From positions 24,621,001 through 24,685,000 of the forward strand of contig JAZBQD010000027.1 of NCBI GenBank assembly GCA_036583965.1: a stretch of DNA of 64,000 nucleotides, written 5' to 3'. Below are positions 26,453 through 39,824 of this stretch, piece by piece. The position numbers were made by a program, and so were the translations under genes. Below the pieces are notes generated by a model, which saw nothing but the letters and a program-made list of their open reading frames with translations, made no database searches and was not told the DNA's origin. The DNA comes from Prunella strophiata (Eukaryota; Chordata; Aves; Passeriformes; Prunellidae). Every line of letters starts with the position of its first letter. The first letter of the stretch is position 1.

Positions 26453-26473
26453 GGGAGGAGGAGGAGGAGGAGG
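26453..26473. repeat. (GGA)n trinucleotide run
   Basis: Six GGA/GAG triplets in a row, a purine-only microsatellite. Confidence 0.85.
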
Positions 26474-27900
26474 GAACTCGGTGCATTAAGAAAGGGATTA
26501 TAATAATGATACAGAAACACTGATTGTGCCAACTGGAGAGTGAATTTGATGATCAGGGAGGTCCATTTCCAGCCTAATTTCCTCTTAATTTCCTTCTATA
26601 GTTGCAGGAGCACAGCTATGGAAGTGGAGTGTAACTGAGGAGGAGCAGAGCTTCATTGACTCTGTGAAATGGGTGGGTTGTTAAGCCAAGTGAAAGTGTT
26701 ATCATGCCTCTAACCTCCATCCTGGATAAATCAGCTGCTGTAATTGGAAGCAGCACCACACTCAATGTGGTTTGCATGTTAATGTGTGAAAATTCAGGGC
26801 AATTAAACCAAATAATAAATCGAGTATTTCACTTTATAATTGATAATGTTTCTGTAATACCTTTTGATTCAACATTTCAGGCTGCTTTACCATCCAAACT
26901 GTCTTAAATATTGCAAAGCTCAGAATGTATATTGTATTTTATCTGGCTGTGTGTAGGGGGAGTGCAGAAAAGTGGGTGATTTCTCCCAGGTCAGTCCAGG
27001 ACAGCTGTATAAGGGTGAGCCACAGAACCTTGTAACACTGCATTTTTAGGTGGGAGACACCCTTTGGAAGTTGCATGCAGGGAATGAAGGATATTGGACA
27101 TGGCATGTGGTTGGTGAGGGCCTGCTGGGGAGCCTCTTGGGATGTTTGTGGCTCATCAGCTGGGCAGAAAATGGTTTTCTTTATCTGCCCTGTGGTTAGA
27201 GTCAAGCAGACAGGTTAACCCAGCCCAATTTGTTCCAATCCCTCTCTCCCCAGTCTCTGTTTTTCCTTTGACTGTTCTGTGCCTGCCTTTTGTTTCCACT
27301 CTGGTCAGAGAGGACACTTTAATTTCACATGAAAGAGCAGATTGATGTGTGGTGCCAGGGATTTACCCAGCATTGCTGGCATACTCAGCTCTGTATTTTG
27401 GCTGCCTGTATGTATTTGGAAATTAGAGTATTAGAAAAAAAGGGGGGAGACTATTCCTCATAAAGCTGAGCTTTATGTGGCTCTTCTGCATGTTCAGAGC
27501 ACTGTCTAGACGTCATCTAAATAATCTTGTGATCTTTCCAGGGAATGGAAATGTAAACAGAGTTATCTCTTTCCCTGACACTGAAGTAAACTGCTCAAGG
27601 CCAGCAGTGGGAAAGGCTCCCCTTCCCTTCCCACTGCCTTCCTTCTGAAATCCTGGGTACAAATCCCTCTCTTCAGGTTTGGGATGGATGAGAAAGGAAG
27701 CGACGCCTGGGGAGAAGGCAGGAGGCAACAGCTCAGAGATGAGAGTTACCCGTGGGTCTGTGTATGAGATTAAACATTTTATGCACATCAACCACTGCTA
27801 ATTCATGCCAAGCAAGCCTCATTTTGATGCCCTTCTTAATCAGGAAGTGAGTTGTAAAGAAATCCCTTTCCCCATTCCCTGGAAGAGTTGAGGAAATGAG

Positions 27901-28000
27901 TGGATGTGGCATTTCATGATATGGTTTAGTGGGCACTGTGGGATTTGAAGGATGGACTAGGTGACCTTGGGGGTCTTTTCCAACCTTTGTGATTCTGTGA
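27901..28000 (+). mobile_element. CR1 LINE 3' end fragment
   Basis: GCATTTCATGATATGGTTTA, GTGGGCACTGTGGGATTTG and GGGTCTTTTCCAACCTTTGT with a GATTCTGTGA tail identify the last ~100 bp of a CR1 in sense orientation. Confidence 0.92.
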
Positions 28001-30069
28001 AACCAAGGCATTGTTTTTGAATATTACTGCAACTGCTGTATCCCAAAGAACTGATAGGATTCTCCCTACCAGCAAACTTTGAGAAGGCTGTACTTACTGC
28101 TTTTCCTGTTTGCCCCTCAGTTTAACATCTGTGTGTGGAAATGTATTGTACCTGGAGAGCAGGATTTGTCCATGAGGAGGGTCCTGAGCCTGCCTTGGAA
28201 GTCACACTGCATCATTTCTGCTCCTAGGGCACTGACTAATCAGCCCCTGCACCAGGGAACAGTGAAAATCCTGCCTTTGGCACCATGATTCTTGTGCCAG
28301 AAAGCTTTATCCAAAGGTGTTCACAGGTCAGGCAATTTTTTTTATTCCTCTCCTTCACTTTATGAAGAAGGTAAAAAATTCTGCAGGTGGACAGAACTAC
28401 TCCTACATGAAGATGTTCCCTTTATAACACTCTTGAAAACAAAATTATTTTTGAGGGAGGATATACCAAAGTTGTTTCAATTATGAATGGAATAAATTTC
28501 TTTTCTTCTTGTTAAAATGGAGATTTCTGATACTTTATCTCGGTAAAAACCATTTCTAATAAATTCAGTAATGGGACACAATGTGGTAAATGTGTGCCAC
28601 CTGCTGAGAGCACAATTCAAGTAGCTGGGCTAGTAGAAATGGATTTTTTCAACCTATTCATTTGATGTATAATCAGCTGTTGAGTTCACCTAGGCATGAA
28701 TTTTCTGGTGAATTTGGACTGGTGGTCCTGAAGCAGTTGGCTGGGAATCTCACCAAACATTCCAGACAGCCCCACTGCCATGGGCTGCTTTTGGCCCTTT
28801 TCCTTTTGTGTGCCCCAGTCAGGACTCTTTGCTGATCCTGGCTTCTCTATAAGCCTAAGGAGGTGTTGGTTCAGTGCTATGGTTTCTCCATTATGTTCTC
28901 TGAAAGGTTTGTACAGGTTTTTTTTTCATTTTCTCTTGGCTTATTTGCCTTTTCCTCTTTCAGAGATGTTCACTTTTTCCTTCCTACTAAAGCTGAGCTA
29001 CTAGTCCAATACAAAATATATTTAAGCCTTCCTGCTGCTTGGATAGAGCCCATCTCATTTTTCTTTGAGAAAATTTTTTTTCTTTTCTTTAATTTTAATT
29101 ATTCAAAAAGTCACTGGATTGCCTCTCTTTAAAGCCACACCACTCTCCCTCTCTCTCTGCTTCTCTTCCTCCTGCATGACTTTCTTTTCAAAGCACAGTG
29201 GATTCCTTTCCTTGTTCTGGGTGTTTTCATCCTCCTGTAAAATTCACTAATGGGTCCTTTGTGTAAGTATTAGCCTGATCTTTCAAGCAATAAATGGGAA
29301 CAGAAAAAACTGACAAAGCCAGAGTTCAGGGTTCTGTATTTCACATGAAATATGAAACAGCATCCTCTTTGAAGCAAGGTTCTTCTGCAGCCACTTTGTC
29401 ATTCCTTTAGGTGTTGCCTGTGAGCTCTTCAAAGCCCCAGCCTTGCATTATGCTGTTGGCAGAGGTGGGTCTCTCCAGAGGGAGGTGAAATGTAATAAAA
29501 AATGAAGTAATGGCTCATTTTTAACCATTTAAACCACCTCAAAACCTTAGTGGATGCTGATGGTCTGGTCATTTGGGCAGGGAGATTCCCAGCTCTTCTG
29601 CTGCCTTGTGTCCCTCCTTTCACATCACCCAGGGTAAATACGTTGCCCATTCATGAGGATTTTATGCTGTAAGATTTGATGAAGTAATCCTTTCCTTACC
29701 AGATGGATACTCTAACAGGGTCCTGTTATACAGATGGCACACTGCTGTCATAGCTACAGAATTTCTAATCACAAAATAAGATTTTTAAAAGATGGCTCCC
29801 TCCAGAAACCTCCAAAAGGGCCTCACACTCAGCACATTGGCCACTCTCTCAAGACCTGGCACTTGTTCAGTTTCTTCTTTCTTGATCAGTTTTATAATAA
29901 AACAATAACCATGGAACCCACTTTTCCTTTAGGAAGTTTTTTTAGAAGAAATTACTTAATTTCGTCCCTAGAAAGCGCATTTTTCCTGTCTGAGGTAGGG
30001 GAAATGGAGTTCCTCCTAAATAAAAACATCATCTGTGTGTTTGATGTTCTGGTGTAAATGTTTGAGAAG

Positions 30070-30262
30070 GGGAGGCCTTCCAGTGCCTGAGGGGAACCTA
30101 CAGGAATGATGGAGAAGGACTTTGGACAAAGGCCTGGAGGGACAGGACAAGGGGGAATGGCTACAGGCTGCCAGGGGCAGGGTTAAATGAGATATTGGAA
30201 GGAAATTCTTCCCTCCCTTCTCTGGCACAGGTTGCCCAGAGAAGCTGTGGCTGCCCAGAGCT
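30070..30262 (+). mobile_element. CR1 LINE fragment, 3'-truncated
   Basis: CCTTCCAGTGCCTGAGGGGA through AAATTCTTCCCTCCCTTCTC and GGTTGCCCAGAGAAGCTGTG. The usual 3' tail is absent: the copy stops abruptly after GGCTGCCCAGAG, which is unusual for CR1 because these elements normally truncate at the 5' side. Confidence 0.85.
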
Positions 30263-33200
30263 TGTAGAATCCAGTCACTCTGGGCCTCCAACAATTATCC
30301 AAAGCAGATTACAAAACATTTCTTGTGGCCTTGGAATTTGCAACTGACACAAGATAACACAACTCGAAACCCCACTTGAGAGCAGCATAAACACACTTGC
30401 AGAGTTTCTCAGTGGGATTTTCCCCAAAAGATAGGCCCAGTAGAAGACAGTGGTGTTTGTTTGCCAGCAGTTTTTACACAGTTGTTGAATATTTCATTCC
30501 CTTCTGCCCTGGGTATGCCATGGAGGAGCAGTTCCCAGAGAGAGTTCAGTTCCTGTTTGGCCTCTGTTTCATTAATTTTTGTGTACACAAACACACTGAC
30601 ACGCCAGACAATGCTCTCCCTGCAGAGCACTCACACACATCCCTGCTGCCAGAGCATTGTTTTCTACATGGCAGGAAACTATTCCAGAAGTTACTTTGCA
30701 GTTATCTGGCAAGAAGGGAAGAGTTATAGATTCCTCTGCTTCCAGCCTCATCCTTAGGTGGAGTCAGGGAGATATTTCTGACCTGTTTAATTGGACAAAT
30801 TCATCACTGGGCATGGGGATGGGGGGGATTGGACTCTGGTGCAAATATTTTTCTGTTAGGACTGTGGGCTGATCTGTTCCCATATTTTGATAGCATGCAA
30901 TCTCTCCTCTTACCACCTCCTCACCTGGGGCACAGCAGCCAGTGGTGGAAGTACAGCTTTCCATGGGCCAGTAAAGGGAATTAAAGGTCCTACCTTTTAG
31001 CAGGAGCTCTGGAGTCATTAAAGCAGGGGAGAGAAATGTCACTAAATTTTGAGTCCATCTCCCTACAAGACTAAGCTAAATTATTCAAATATCATCAAAC
31101 CTCAGGCAAAATGACCCCAACAGAATAGGGAGTTTGAAAGGAAGGAGAGGCACAAACAGAAACTGGAGAGAGGAAATGTCTCTGTTAGTCCCCAACCATT
31201 TTGTGCTCAGTGTTTCTTGTCTCACATTTTAATGATTTGGCACAAGTGGGGAGAAAAAATATGTTGATGCTCATGGAAAGCAGAGCTGTGCCCTCTCATG
31301 ATGGAGATATGAATGGGAAATTTATCTCTTTCTGGAATGCAAAGGATTTAGTGAACTTTGGGAACCTTCCCAGTTCTTTCTCTTCCTTAATACTCATAAT
31401 GCAGCTTTGAATATAGAAGTGCAGATAATCTGTATTAGCTGCTGGCTGATGGGTTCTTTGTTTTCAAAATAATTTGACTTTCATTGAGCTTCTCTTTGTT
31501 TGATCAATAACTATTTGCTACTTCACAACATTTCCCAATGTGCAGCGTTTTTCAGCAAACAGAAAATGCTTTCCTGCTGGAAAGAGATACCAAGGAAATT
31601 TTGACCTTAGCAGCTTGAGTGATGTAGGCAGGCTGGGAAGGGAACATCCCCAGGGATGGTTTGGGGAAACATTCTGCCTGCAGATGAGCAGAGATGGCAG
31701 GAACACTTCTAAGGAAACAAAGCAGGAGCAGAGCTGCTCCAGTACTGGAATATATTAAGGTTTCCTGTGCTTGGCCAGTGGGAAGGAAGATCTGCCAGGG
31801 TGTGTGATGAGCTTCTGCCACAAGGTGACAGACACAAAAATCAGAGGCTTTTTAGGTTTAACAGCCTCTCTGGGTATTGAAATGGGAGGAGTGACAGAGC
31901 AGAGGAACAAAAGGCAGCTCTGGTGGAATCGTTAAGGTTGGATCTATGGGGTTACTCAGCACTGGGGTTAGAGCACAGCACATGGGTGTGAGCAGCTGCT
32001 TTCAGATTTGTGAGATTTGGGTTGCATTGGGGCGATATCTGGTACTAAAGAGGAAAGTCCTATGGTTGTCTTTATCCACACTGAATAGCTGGTCCCAGTG
32101 GTGTTTATGGCAGGGCTCTTGCCAGGTTAACTCCTGCAGTGGGAATCTTTAAGGTAGTTCCAGGAAAAAAAACCAAAAACAAAACAACAAGTTTTCTATT
32201 GAAATGGAGAATAAAAGCATTTCTTTGGCAAATAAGTTTTTAAAACTGTTGCTAACTGAGGCAAAATCTGCATTTCTTTTGGGGGACTATATGTATATAT
32301 CTGTATATTGATTTATCTATGTGTCTATCATATTTAACCTGTTGCACAATAGAGATTCTCAATCTTTTAGAAGGAACTACATAACCTGTTTGGGGAAACC
32401 CCAAATATATGAATGCACTTTATGCTGCATTTCTGTGTTTTCAACCAGCTAAAAATTAGCCTGAATAGTTCTGTTTTGTTTTCCTCTGCATTACTTGCTA
32501 CTTTGCTTAAAAGTGTGGGAGTGTACCTGTGAGTTTGTGTTCCTGTGTAGTCATTTGGAGTTTACTTGCTGGCATCACTAATGGACAGTGATACAACAGG
32601 TCTATGTTTCCTTTAGCCAATATTTTAAGTGGTCGATTTTTTTTTTTTTTTCCTTTTGATTTAAAATATTTCATTTTCACTTCACTCTCAAAGTGTGACT
32701 CAGCCTCATATAAGCAATTTGTATTTTGCTATGCCTCTCGCCTCTGGGGTGTTTATTATCCCCATTCCTTTTCTTTTCTGCTTCCAGCCAGTATCATGCA
32801 TTTTGGTCCTTTGATTAAATAAACCCTGAGCCTTGTACATATCAAATCTCCTCACCTTATCAGCTCCTGATTTCAGTATGTGCTATGAGCATGAACAAGA
32901 TACTGAGCAAAATCCCTGTGTGCTTAGAATACCAAAGTGTCTTGGACACAAAACTGATGGTAAAAGGAGAGGAACTGGTTGTGTGCAAACCTCTGCCTTG
33001 CTGCTGGTGGAAGACAGGCTCTTGTGGAGCAAGGTTGGTCTTTGGTTGATTAAATACATACACCCAGCACTCAGGAAGAGAACACCTTGCTTAGCACAGA
33101 CACCCACCTGTCTGCTGGCACAAGCAGCTTGTGGCCACTTGTTACTCCCCTGTGAACACTTTACCTGCTCATTTCTGTTCATAAATGGACTTTCATGGAT

Positions 33201-34652
33201 TCCTTTTCTGCTTGCTAGTGAAGCAGTCATGGAACAGTCCTTGCTCTCTACAGCAAGTAGGTGAGAATTTGTGCATTTAGGAATCTGGGTCTAATGGAAC
33301 TTCTGGGAAGATTCTTTTCAATGGTTATACTCACCACATAGCAATGTAGGACAGTTAATTGGAAAAGTTAATGTAACAAATCTGTCTGTGACTTGATTTT
33401 CCTGCTGGCAGCATGTTTTTGCATTGACTTAAAGTGAAAATACTATTTTCATATCCCTGTCTAGGCCTGCACTTCATTGATGGTCAGTGAATACAAAGCT
33501 GACTTACAAGGATGAATATTTTGTATTGGAAAACACTTAAAACAAGATAAACACCAGGCATAAACCCAAACTAGTTTCTGTAAGGAGCTGAGTAACTGTT
33601 TCATGCATATCTTCTTATCAGAATATTCATCATTTGAGAAAGGTTTGTGCCTCTAAATGACACAGGAGATTTTCTATTACTATAATAGTAGGGCAAGACT
33701 TTAAATAATAAATTGTAGTCTCAAAACTGCTCTTCATCAGCATATGTGTATTGATTAAAAAATGAACATTCCAGCCTTTGATTTACCTGCTCAGGAAATC
33801 AAAGGCAGTGAGAGGAAATGAACATTCTCTATTGCCCTCTGCTGCAAGTGCCTTCAGGAGGGGCTGGAAGGACTGTCTCTGAGATGTGGCTGCATTTGGA
33901 TCCCTTGATTCATCAGCTGGAAGTACACAGGAAACAAGTAAGTGATGGGTATGTTACAACTATTTTAAAATTGCTTTTTTTGCATTTTTTTCTTTTCTGT
34001 TGGTCTGGTTTTTGTTTTTTTTTTTTTTTGGAAGCATATGAATACTCTCAAGGTAGGAGGTCTTCACAATCTGGACTCTTTTTTATTTATCAAAGTTTTT
34101 ATTGTTATGTGATCAATTAAATCTGAGATGTGGAACCAGTTATGAAACATAAAGAGACTTGGGTAGTCTGTAGGTGTTTGCTCAGCCATGGCCAGGGGGG
34201 TTAAATAGGAGCAGATGGTGCTGGGGGTTAGTCAGGAGGAGTAGTAGGTTGTTCCCAAAAGAATGGGGCATGGAGATTGACTTTATGGATGTAATGGCCC
34301 TGAAGAAGTCACAGCAGGATTTCTGGGGGTTGTAGCATAAATAATAATCTCTTGTGCATTACACATACCATATATTTAATAGCCTTTGGAGGAGTTGCCT
34401 ATTTTGTTTGCCAGTTTGTCAACCACTTATATTGAAAGAGATCATTCCTCCTGAAGGAAACTTTCTGTATTTAATCAGATTATGGCACAAAGATCTTTAG
34501 TGCCTTTCCAGCATTTGGGAAAAAATACTATTTCCCACTACATTTATATACTTAATTCTTGAGTTCGCATTAGATCCATGGCCTGTTATATCCTATATAT
34601 AGCCTATTTATAATTCCAGTTAGAGATATTACAGCTGCTTCAATGCCAAAGC

Positions 34653-34672
34653 AAAAAAAAAAAAAAAAAAAA
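34653..34672. repeat. Poly(A) run, 20 bases
   Basis: Homopolymer A in AT-rich intergenic DNA. Confidence 0.93.
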
Positions 34673-35132
34673 TCAAACACAAGAGTATTAAATCTAATTT
34701 TCTGCCCTTCATGTAAGACAAAAATACAATGTTATTCAAGCTAAGGCAAAAATGTGGGGGAAGATGAAACAATTTGGGCTGGCTCAGCTGTTTCTAATTT
34801 AACCAATAACCTTCTGAAATTCCTCAGAACTGTAGGTTTTACCTTTTTAAATGGGGAAAACACCAACTGGTTTGGAGGTTTGCCATATACTTGAAATATT
34901 TGAAAGGATAAAAAGGTGACCCAGTGTCAGTTCTGGTAAGAGTCCCAGGGCAGGCAGCTCCACACAAGGGCAGGCAGCTCTCCACAAGAGCATCAGCAAA
35001 GTGCTACAGGCTAAGATGGAGTTGGTGCAGTCAGGGGGCTTTTGTGGAACACAGGCTTTGTTAATGGCTTTAAGCTGAAGGGCAGGTTTAGAGCAGCTTT
35101 TAGGAAACAATTCTTGGCTGGTGAGGCATAGT

Positions 35133-35292
35133 GGGACACTGGCACAGGTTGCCCAGAGAAGCTGTGGCTACCCCATCCCTGGAAGTGTCCCAGGCCAGGC
35201 TGGACAGGGCTTGGAGCAAGCTGGAATAGTGGGAGGTGGGACAGGATGGGCTTTAAGATCCCTTCCAACCCAAACTATTTTATCATTCTGTG
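35133..35292 (+). mobile_element. CR1 LINE 3' end fragment beside the 19-bp array
   Basis: GGCACAGGTTGCCCAGAGAA, GGAAGTGTCCCAGGCCAGGC, GGGCTTTAAGATCCCTTCCA and a short ATTCTGTG tail. It ends about 125 bp before the degenerate left edge of the 19-bp minisatellite. Confidence 0.93.
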
Positions 35293-35416
35293 CTTTCAAA
35301 AGCCAAGCTTTCAGCACCAGGACATCAATCCCTGACTAAGAATCTCTGTCACAGAAGTGTAAATATGTCCAGGCACACAGCTGTGTTTGTGAGCACAGTG
35401 CCCTGCCAGTGCCATG

Positions 35417-38140
35417 GCTGTGACAGGGACCCTGACCTGGGACACTGACCCCAACCTGGACACTACCCCACCTGTGGACACTGACCCCGTGGAACTGACT
35501 GGGCAGACAGACCCTGACTGGGACACTGACCCACCTGTGCATACCCTGATGGGACACTGACCCTGACTGGGACACTGCCCAACATGGGGACACTGACCCA
35601 CTGTGCACTGACCCTGACCTGCAGACACTGCCCTGGGGCACTGACCCTGACCTGGACACTGACCCTGACTGGGGACACTGACCCCGACCTGGGACACTGA
35701 CCCTGACTGGGGACACTGACCCCAACCTGGGACACTGACCCCAACCTGGGACACTGACCCTGACCTGTGACACTGACCCTGACCTGTGACACTGACCCCG
35801 ACCTGTGACACTGACCCCAACCTGGGACACTGACCCTGACTGGGGACACTGACCCCAACCTGGACACTGACCCCGACCTGGGACACTGACCCTGACCTGG
35901 GGCACTGACCCTGACCTGGGACACTGACCCCAACCTGGGACACTGACCCCGACCTGGGACACTGACCCCAACCTGGGGGCACTGACCCTGACCTGGGACA
36001 CTGACCCTGACTGGGGACACTGACCCTGACCTGGGACACTGACCCTGACCTGGGACACTGACCCCAACCTGGGACACTGACCCTGACCTGAGGCACTGAC
36101 CCTGACCTGGGACACTGACCCTGACCTGGGACACTGACCCTGACCTGGGACACTGACCCTGACCTGGGACACTGACCCTGACCTGGGACACTGACCCTGA
36201 CCGGGGACACTGACCCTGACCTGGGACACTGACCCTGACCTGGGACACTGACCCTGACCTGGGACACTGACCCTGACCTGGGACACTGACCCTGACCTGG
36301 GACACTGACCCTGACTGGGGACACTGACCCCGACCTGTGACACTGACCCCGACCTGGGACACTGACCCTGACCTGTGACACTGACCCTGACTGGGGACAC
36401 TGACCCTGACTGGGGACACTGACCCCGACCTGGGACACTGACCCCAACCTGGGACACTGACCCCGACCTGGGACACTGACCCTGACTGGGGACACTGACC
36501 CTGACTGGGGACACTGACCCTGACTGGGGACACTGACCCTGACCTGGGACACTGACCCTGACCTGGGACACTGACCCTGACCTGGGACACTGACCCCAAC
36601 CTGGGACACTGACCCCGACCTGGGACACTGACCCTGACTGGGGACACTGACCCTGACTGGGGACACTGACCCTGACTGGGGACACTGACCCCGACCTGGG
36701 ACACTGACCCTGACTGGGGACACTGACCCTGACTGGGGACACTGACCCTGACTGGGGACACTGACCCCAACCTGGGACACTGACCCTGACTGGGGACACT
36801 GACCCTGACCTGGGACACTGACCCTGACTGGGGACACTGACCCTGACTGGGGACACTGACCCTGACTGGGGACACTGACCCCGACCTGTGACACTGACCC
36901 CGGCCTGGGACACTGACCCTGACTGGGGACACTGACCCCAACCTGGGACACTGACCCTGACTGGGGACACTGACCCTGACTGGGGACACTGACCCCAACC
37001 TGGGACACTGACCCCAACCTGGGACACTGACCCCAACCTGGGACACTGACCCCAACCTGGGACACTGACCCTGACCTGGGACACTGACCCTGACTGGGGA
37101 CACTGACCCCAACCTGGGACACTGACCCCAACCTGGGACACTGACCCCAACCTGGGACACTGACCCCAACCTGGGACACTGACCCCGACCTGTGACACTG
37201 ACCCTGACCTGGACACTGACCCTGACTGGGGACACTGACCCCAACCTGGGACACTGACCCCGACCTGTGACACTGACCCCGACCTGGGACACTGACCCCA
37301 ACCTGGGACACTGACCCCGACCTGTGACACTGACCCTGACTGGGGACACTGACCCCGACCTGTGACACTGACCCTGACTGGGGACACTGACCCCGACCTG
37401 GGACACTGACCCTGACTGGGGACACTGACCCTGACTGGGGACACTGACCCTGACTGGGGACACTGACCCTGACTGGGGACACTGACCCTGACCTGGACAC
37501 TGACCCTGACCTGGACACTGACCCTGACTGGGGACACTGACCCCAACCTGGGACACTGACCCCAACCTGGGACACTGACCCCAACCTGGGACACTGACCC
37601 CGACCTGGGACACTGACCCTGACTGGGGACACTGACCCTGACTGGGGACACTGACCCCAACCTGGGACACTGACCCTGACTGGGGACACTGACCCTGACC
37701 TGGGACACTGACCCCAACCTGGGACACTGACCCCAACCTGGGACACTGACCCTGACTGGGGACACTGACCCTGACTGGGGACACTGACCCTGACTGGGGA
37801 CACTGACCCTGACTGGGGACACTGACCCTGACTGGGGACACTGACCCCAACCTGGGACACTGACCCTGACTGGGGACACTGACCCTGACTGGGGACACTG
37901 ACCCTGACTGGGGACACTGACCCTGACTGGGGACACTGACCCTGACTGGGGACACTGACCCTGACTGGGGACACTGACCCTGACTGGGGACACTGACCCC
38001 AACCTGGGACACTGACCCTGACCTGGGACACTGACCCCAACCTGGGACACTGACCCTGACTGGGGACACTGACCCCAACCTGGGACACTGACCCTGACCT
38101 GGACACTGACCCTGACTGGGGACACTGACCCCAACCTGGT
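35417..38140 (+). repeat. 19-bp minisatellite, roughly 140 copies (2.7 kb)
   Basis: The unit is CCCTGACCTGGGACACTGA with a 19-bp period. Common variants change the first half: CCCTGACTGGGG, CCCCAACCTGGG, CCCCGACCTGGG and CCCGACCTGTG. The left 200 bp (about 35417-35660) is badly degenerate, with indels and isolated units, while 35690-38130 is much more regular; the right edge ends sharply near GGTCCAGG at about 38140. Units of 19 bp shift frame each time, so on the minus strand, which has no stop in the unit, all three frames stay open for 900-1000 codons. The plus strand has TGA in every unit. Confidence 0.97.
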
Positions 38141-39494
38141 CCAGGTGAGCCCACGCTGAGCCCAGCAGGACCATCCCCTGTCTGGATCAGGACACCACGC
38201 TGTGTGATGCCCCCAGGATGGGGCAGGATCCCAGGACAGGATTTGCCCTCTGCTCTCTTCTCCCCAGTCCTTCAGTGAGATTCTGGCCACCTCATGTGAC
38301 AGAGAGAGCAGCCTGAGGCAGAGGATGATTGAATTCCCAGCCCTGCTCAGCCGACCTAAAGCAGTGATGCTGGGCCCCAAAGGTGCTGTTCCCAAGGGGA
38401 ACAAACACAGTGGTGCTGCACTAGGCTACCCCTTGCAAGCAGAACTTTCTTTCTTTCTCACATCCTCCATCTTTGGCCCCTGCCCCCAAGGAAATAGGAG
38501 CTGCTTCTCCAGGGGCTGTACACAGCTGAGGTTTAAACAATGCTGTTTGATCCTGAAGGTTGGTATTCCGCAGAGATTAGAGATCTCTATTTGATCATGA
38601 GAGCTGGGGTTCTGCTGAGGTTTGTGCTAATCCTCATTTCCCACTTAATAAGGTCTTTGAATATATTCTGAAAAGAGAGTTTTGTTTAAAAAGTAGAATA
38701 AAATTGATCTTTGGAAGTCCCAAGCTACCCATGTCACATGAATATTCTCCACTTGTATGCTTCCTCTTGCTCTCTAAAAGAAAAACCACAAGCTTCATCA
38801 AGACTCTCTGAGTGGATTTAACTAGATCAATCCCAAACACATCCTCTTTCTTTGCCAAGGTCACTTTTAAAAGAATATGACAAATCTAAACACTATAATT
38901 ACTAATATTAATTGAAAATAAACTGTGGAGCACTTCTTGATTTTATCCATCCTTCAGCAGGTCAAAGTATTTGTTTCAAAATTCTGCCAAACCCAGTGAG
39001 AATGTAAACAACTTAGATATTGAACTAATTTTAAATTTTTTTTGTGCAGATAACTCATTTTTGTTGCCAATTTCTTTCTCAGTTCTCTGACAAAATTTCC
39101 CTGGTCTAGAGACAGTGAAAGCCCATTCTTAACCCACTATTCCCATTTCAGAGCTCAGGAGAAGAATTCCCAGTGGTTTAATAACTGACTTGTGCCTCTG
39201 GGTTTATGCACATGCTGCTTTGTTCCGGCCCAGGAGCTCCAGGAAATGTCTCTGCCCAAGATAGCAAATCTAATCTCTGCCTTTGTTAGCATGGCCTGCC
39301 ACTGGGAGATAAGCTTTCATTGAAAGCAAAGCTGTGATTGTGCTATGGGAGCAATATTTGGTGCAGCAGCTTCTGCTTGATTAATAAAAATGAATAATTT
39401 AGAGAGCCTGTAATCATTACAGCTGTGTCACTTTGAAATCAGAATAGTGGGTAACAGGTGATTCTGAGCCCAAAGGGTAACCAAGGGAGGTGGG

Positions 39495-39607
39495 ATGGGG
39501 CCCTGAGCAAACTGGCCCAGTAAGTGGCATCCCTGCCCATGGCAGGGAGGGGGAACAGATGATCTTTAAGGCCCCTTCCAATCCAAACCATTCTGGAATG
39601 CTATGAA
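39495..39607 (+). mobile_element. CR1 LINE 3' end fragment
   Basis: ATCCCTGCCCATGGCAGGGA, ATCTTTAAGGCCCCTTCCAA and TCCAAACCATTCTGG with a remnant tail. Sense orientation, diverged. Confidence 0.88.
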
Positions 39608-39824
39608 ATAACACAAATGCTTGTGAAGAGGGCAATTGTTTTACCTGAGAGCTCTGTACATCCAAACCCCATTCAATATACAGAGAAATCAGCTCTAAGC
39701 ACTAACCCAAAAGTTACAGTGGTACCACTGCAGTTTCTATCTGATGTCTTGCCCTGAAAGCAAAATCTTACTGCCTGCTTTTTTTCTGAAGGCTGTTTTG
39801 TTAGTTAAATAGTTAAAAATAATA

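Larger units (their letters stand above)
22743..27900. other. Intergenic with possible conserved noncoding elements
   Basis: Contains AT-rich, homeodomain-core-dense sequence at 23690-24010, an ERVL-like LTR scrap at 24127, a CpG-bearing unique segment at 24240-24362, and an octamer/TAAT-containing stretch at 26700-26880. No protein exon identified. Confidence 0.45.
28001..35132. other. Intergenic, no recognised gene
   Basis: One 3'-truncated CR1 (30070-30262), a poly(A) run (34653), and a short direct duplication of GGGCAGGCAGCTC at about 34949-34981. No coding exon recognised. Confidence 0.55.

Noticed and set aside
35311..38404. Three overlapping minus-strand open frames of about 900-1020 codons (Gly/Ser/Gln/Cys-rich repeats)
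   Set aside because: They are the same 19-residue repeat read in all three frames of a 19-bp minisatellite whose minus strand lacks stops. No domain and no unique coding flank were found.
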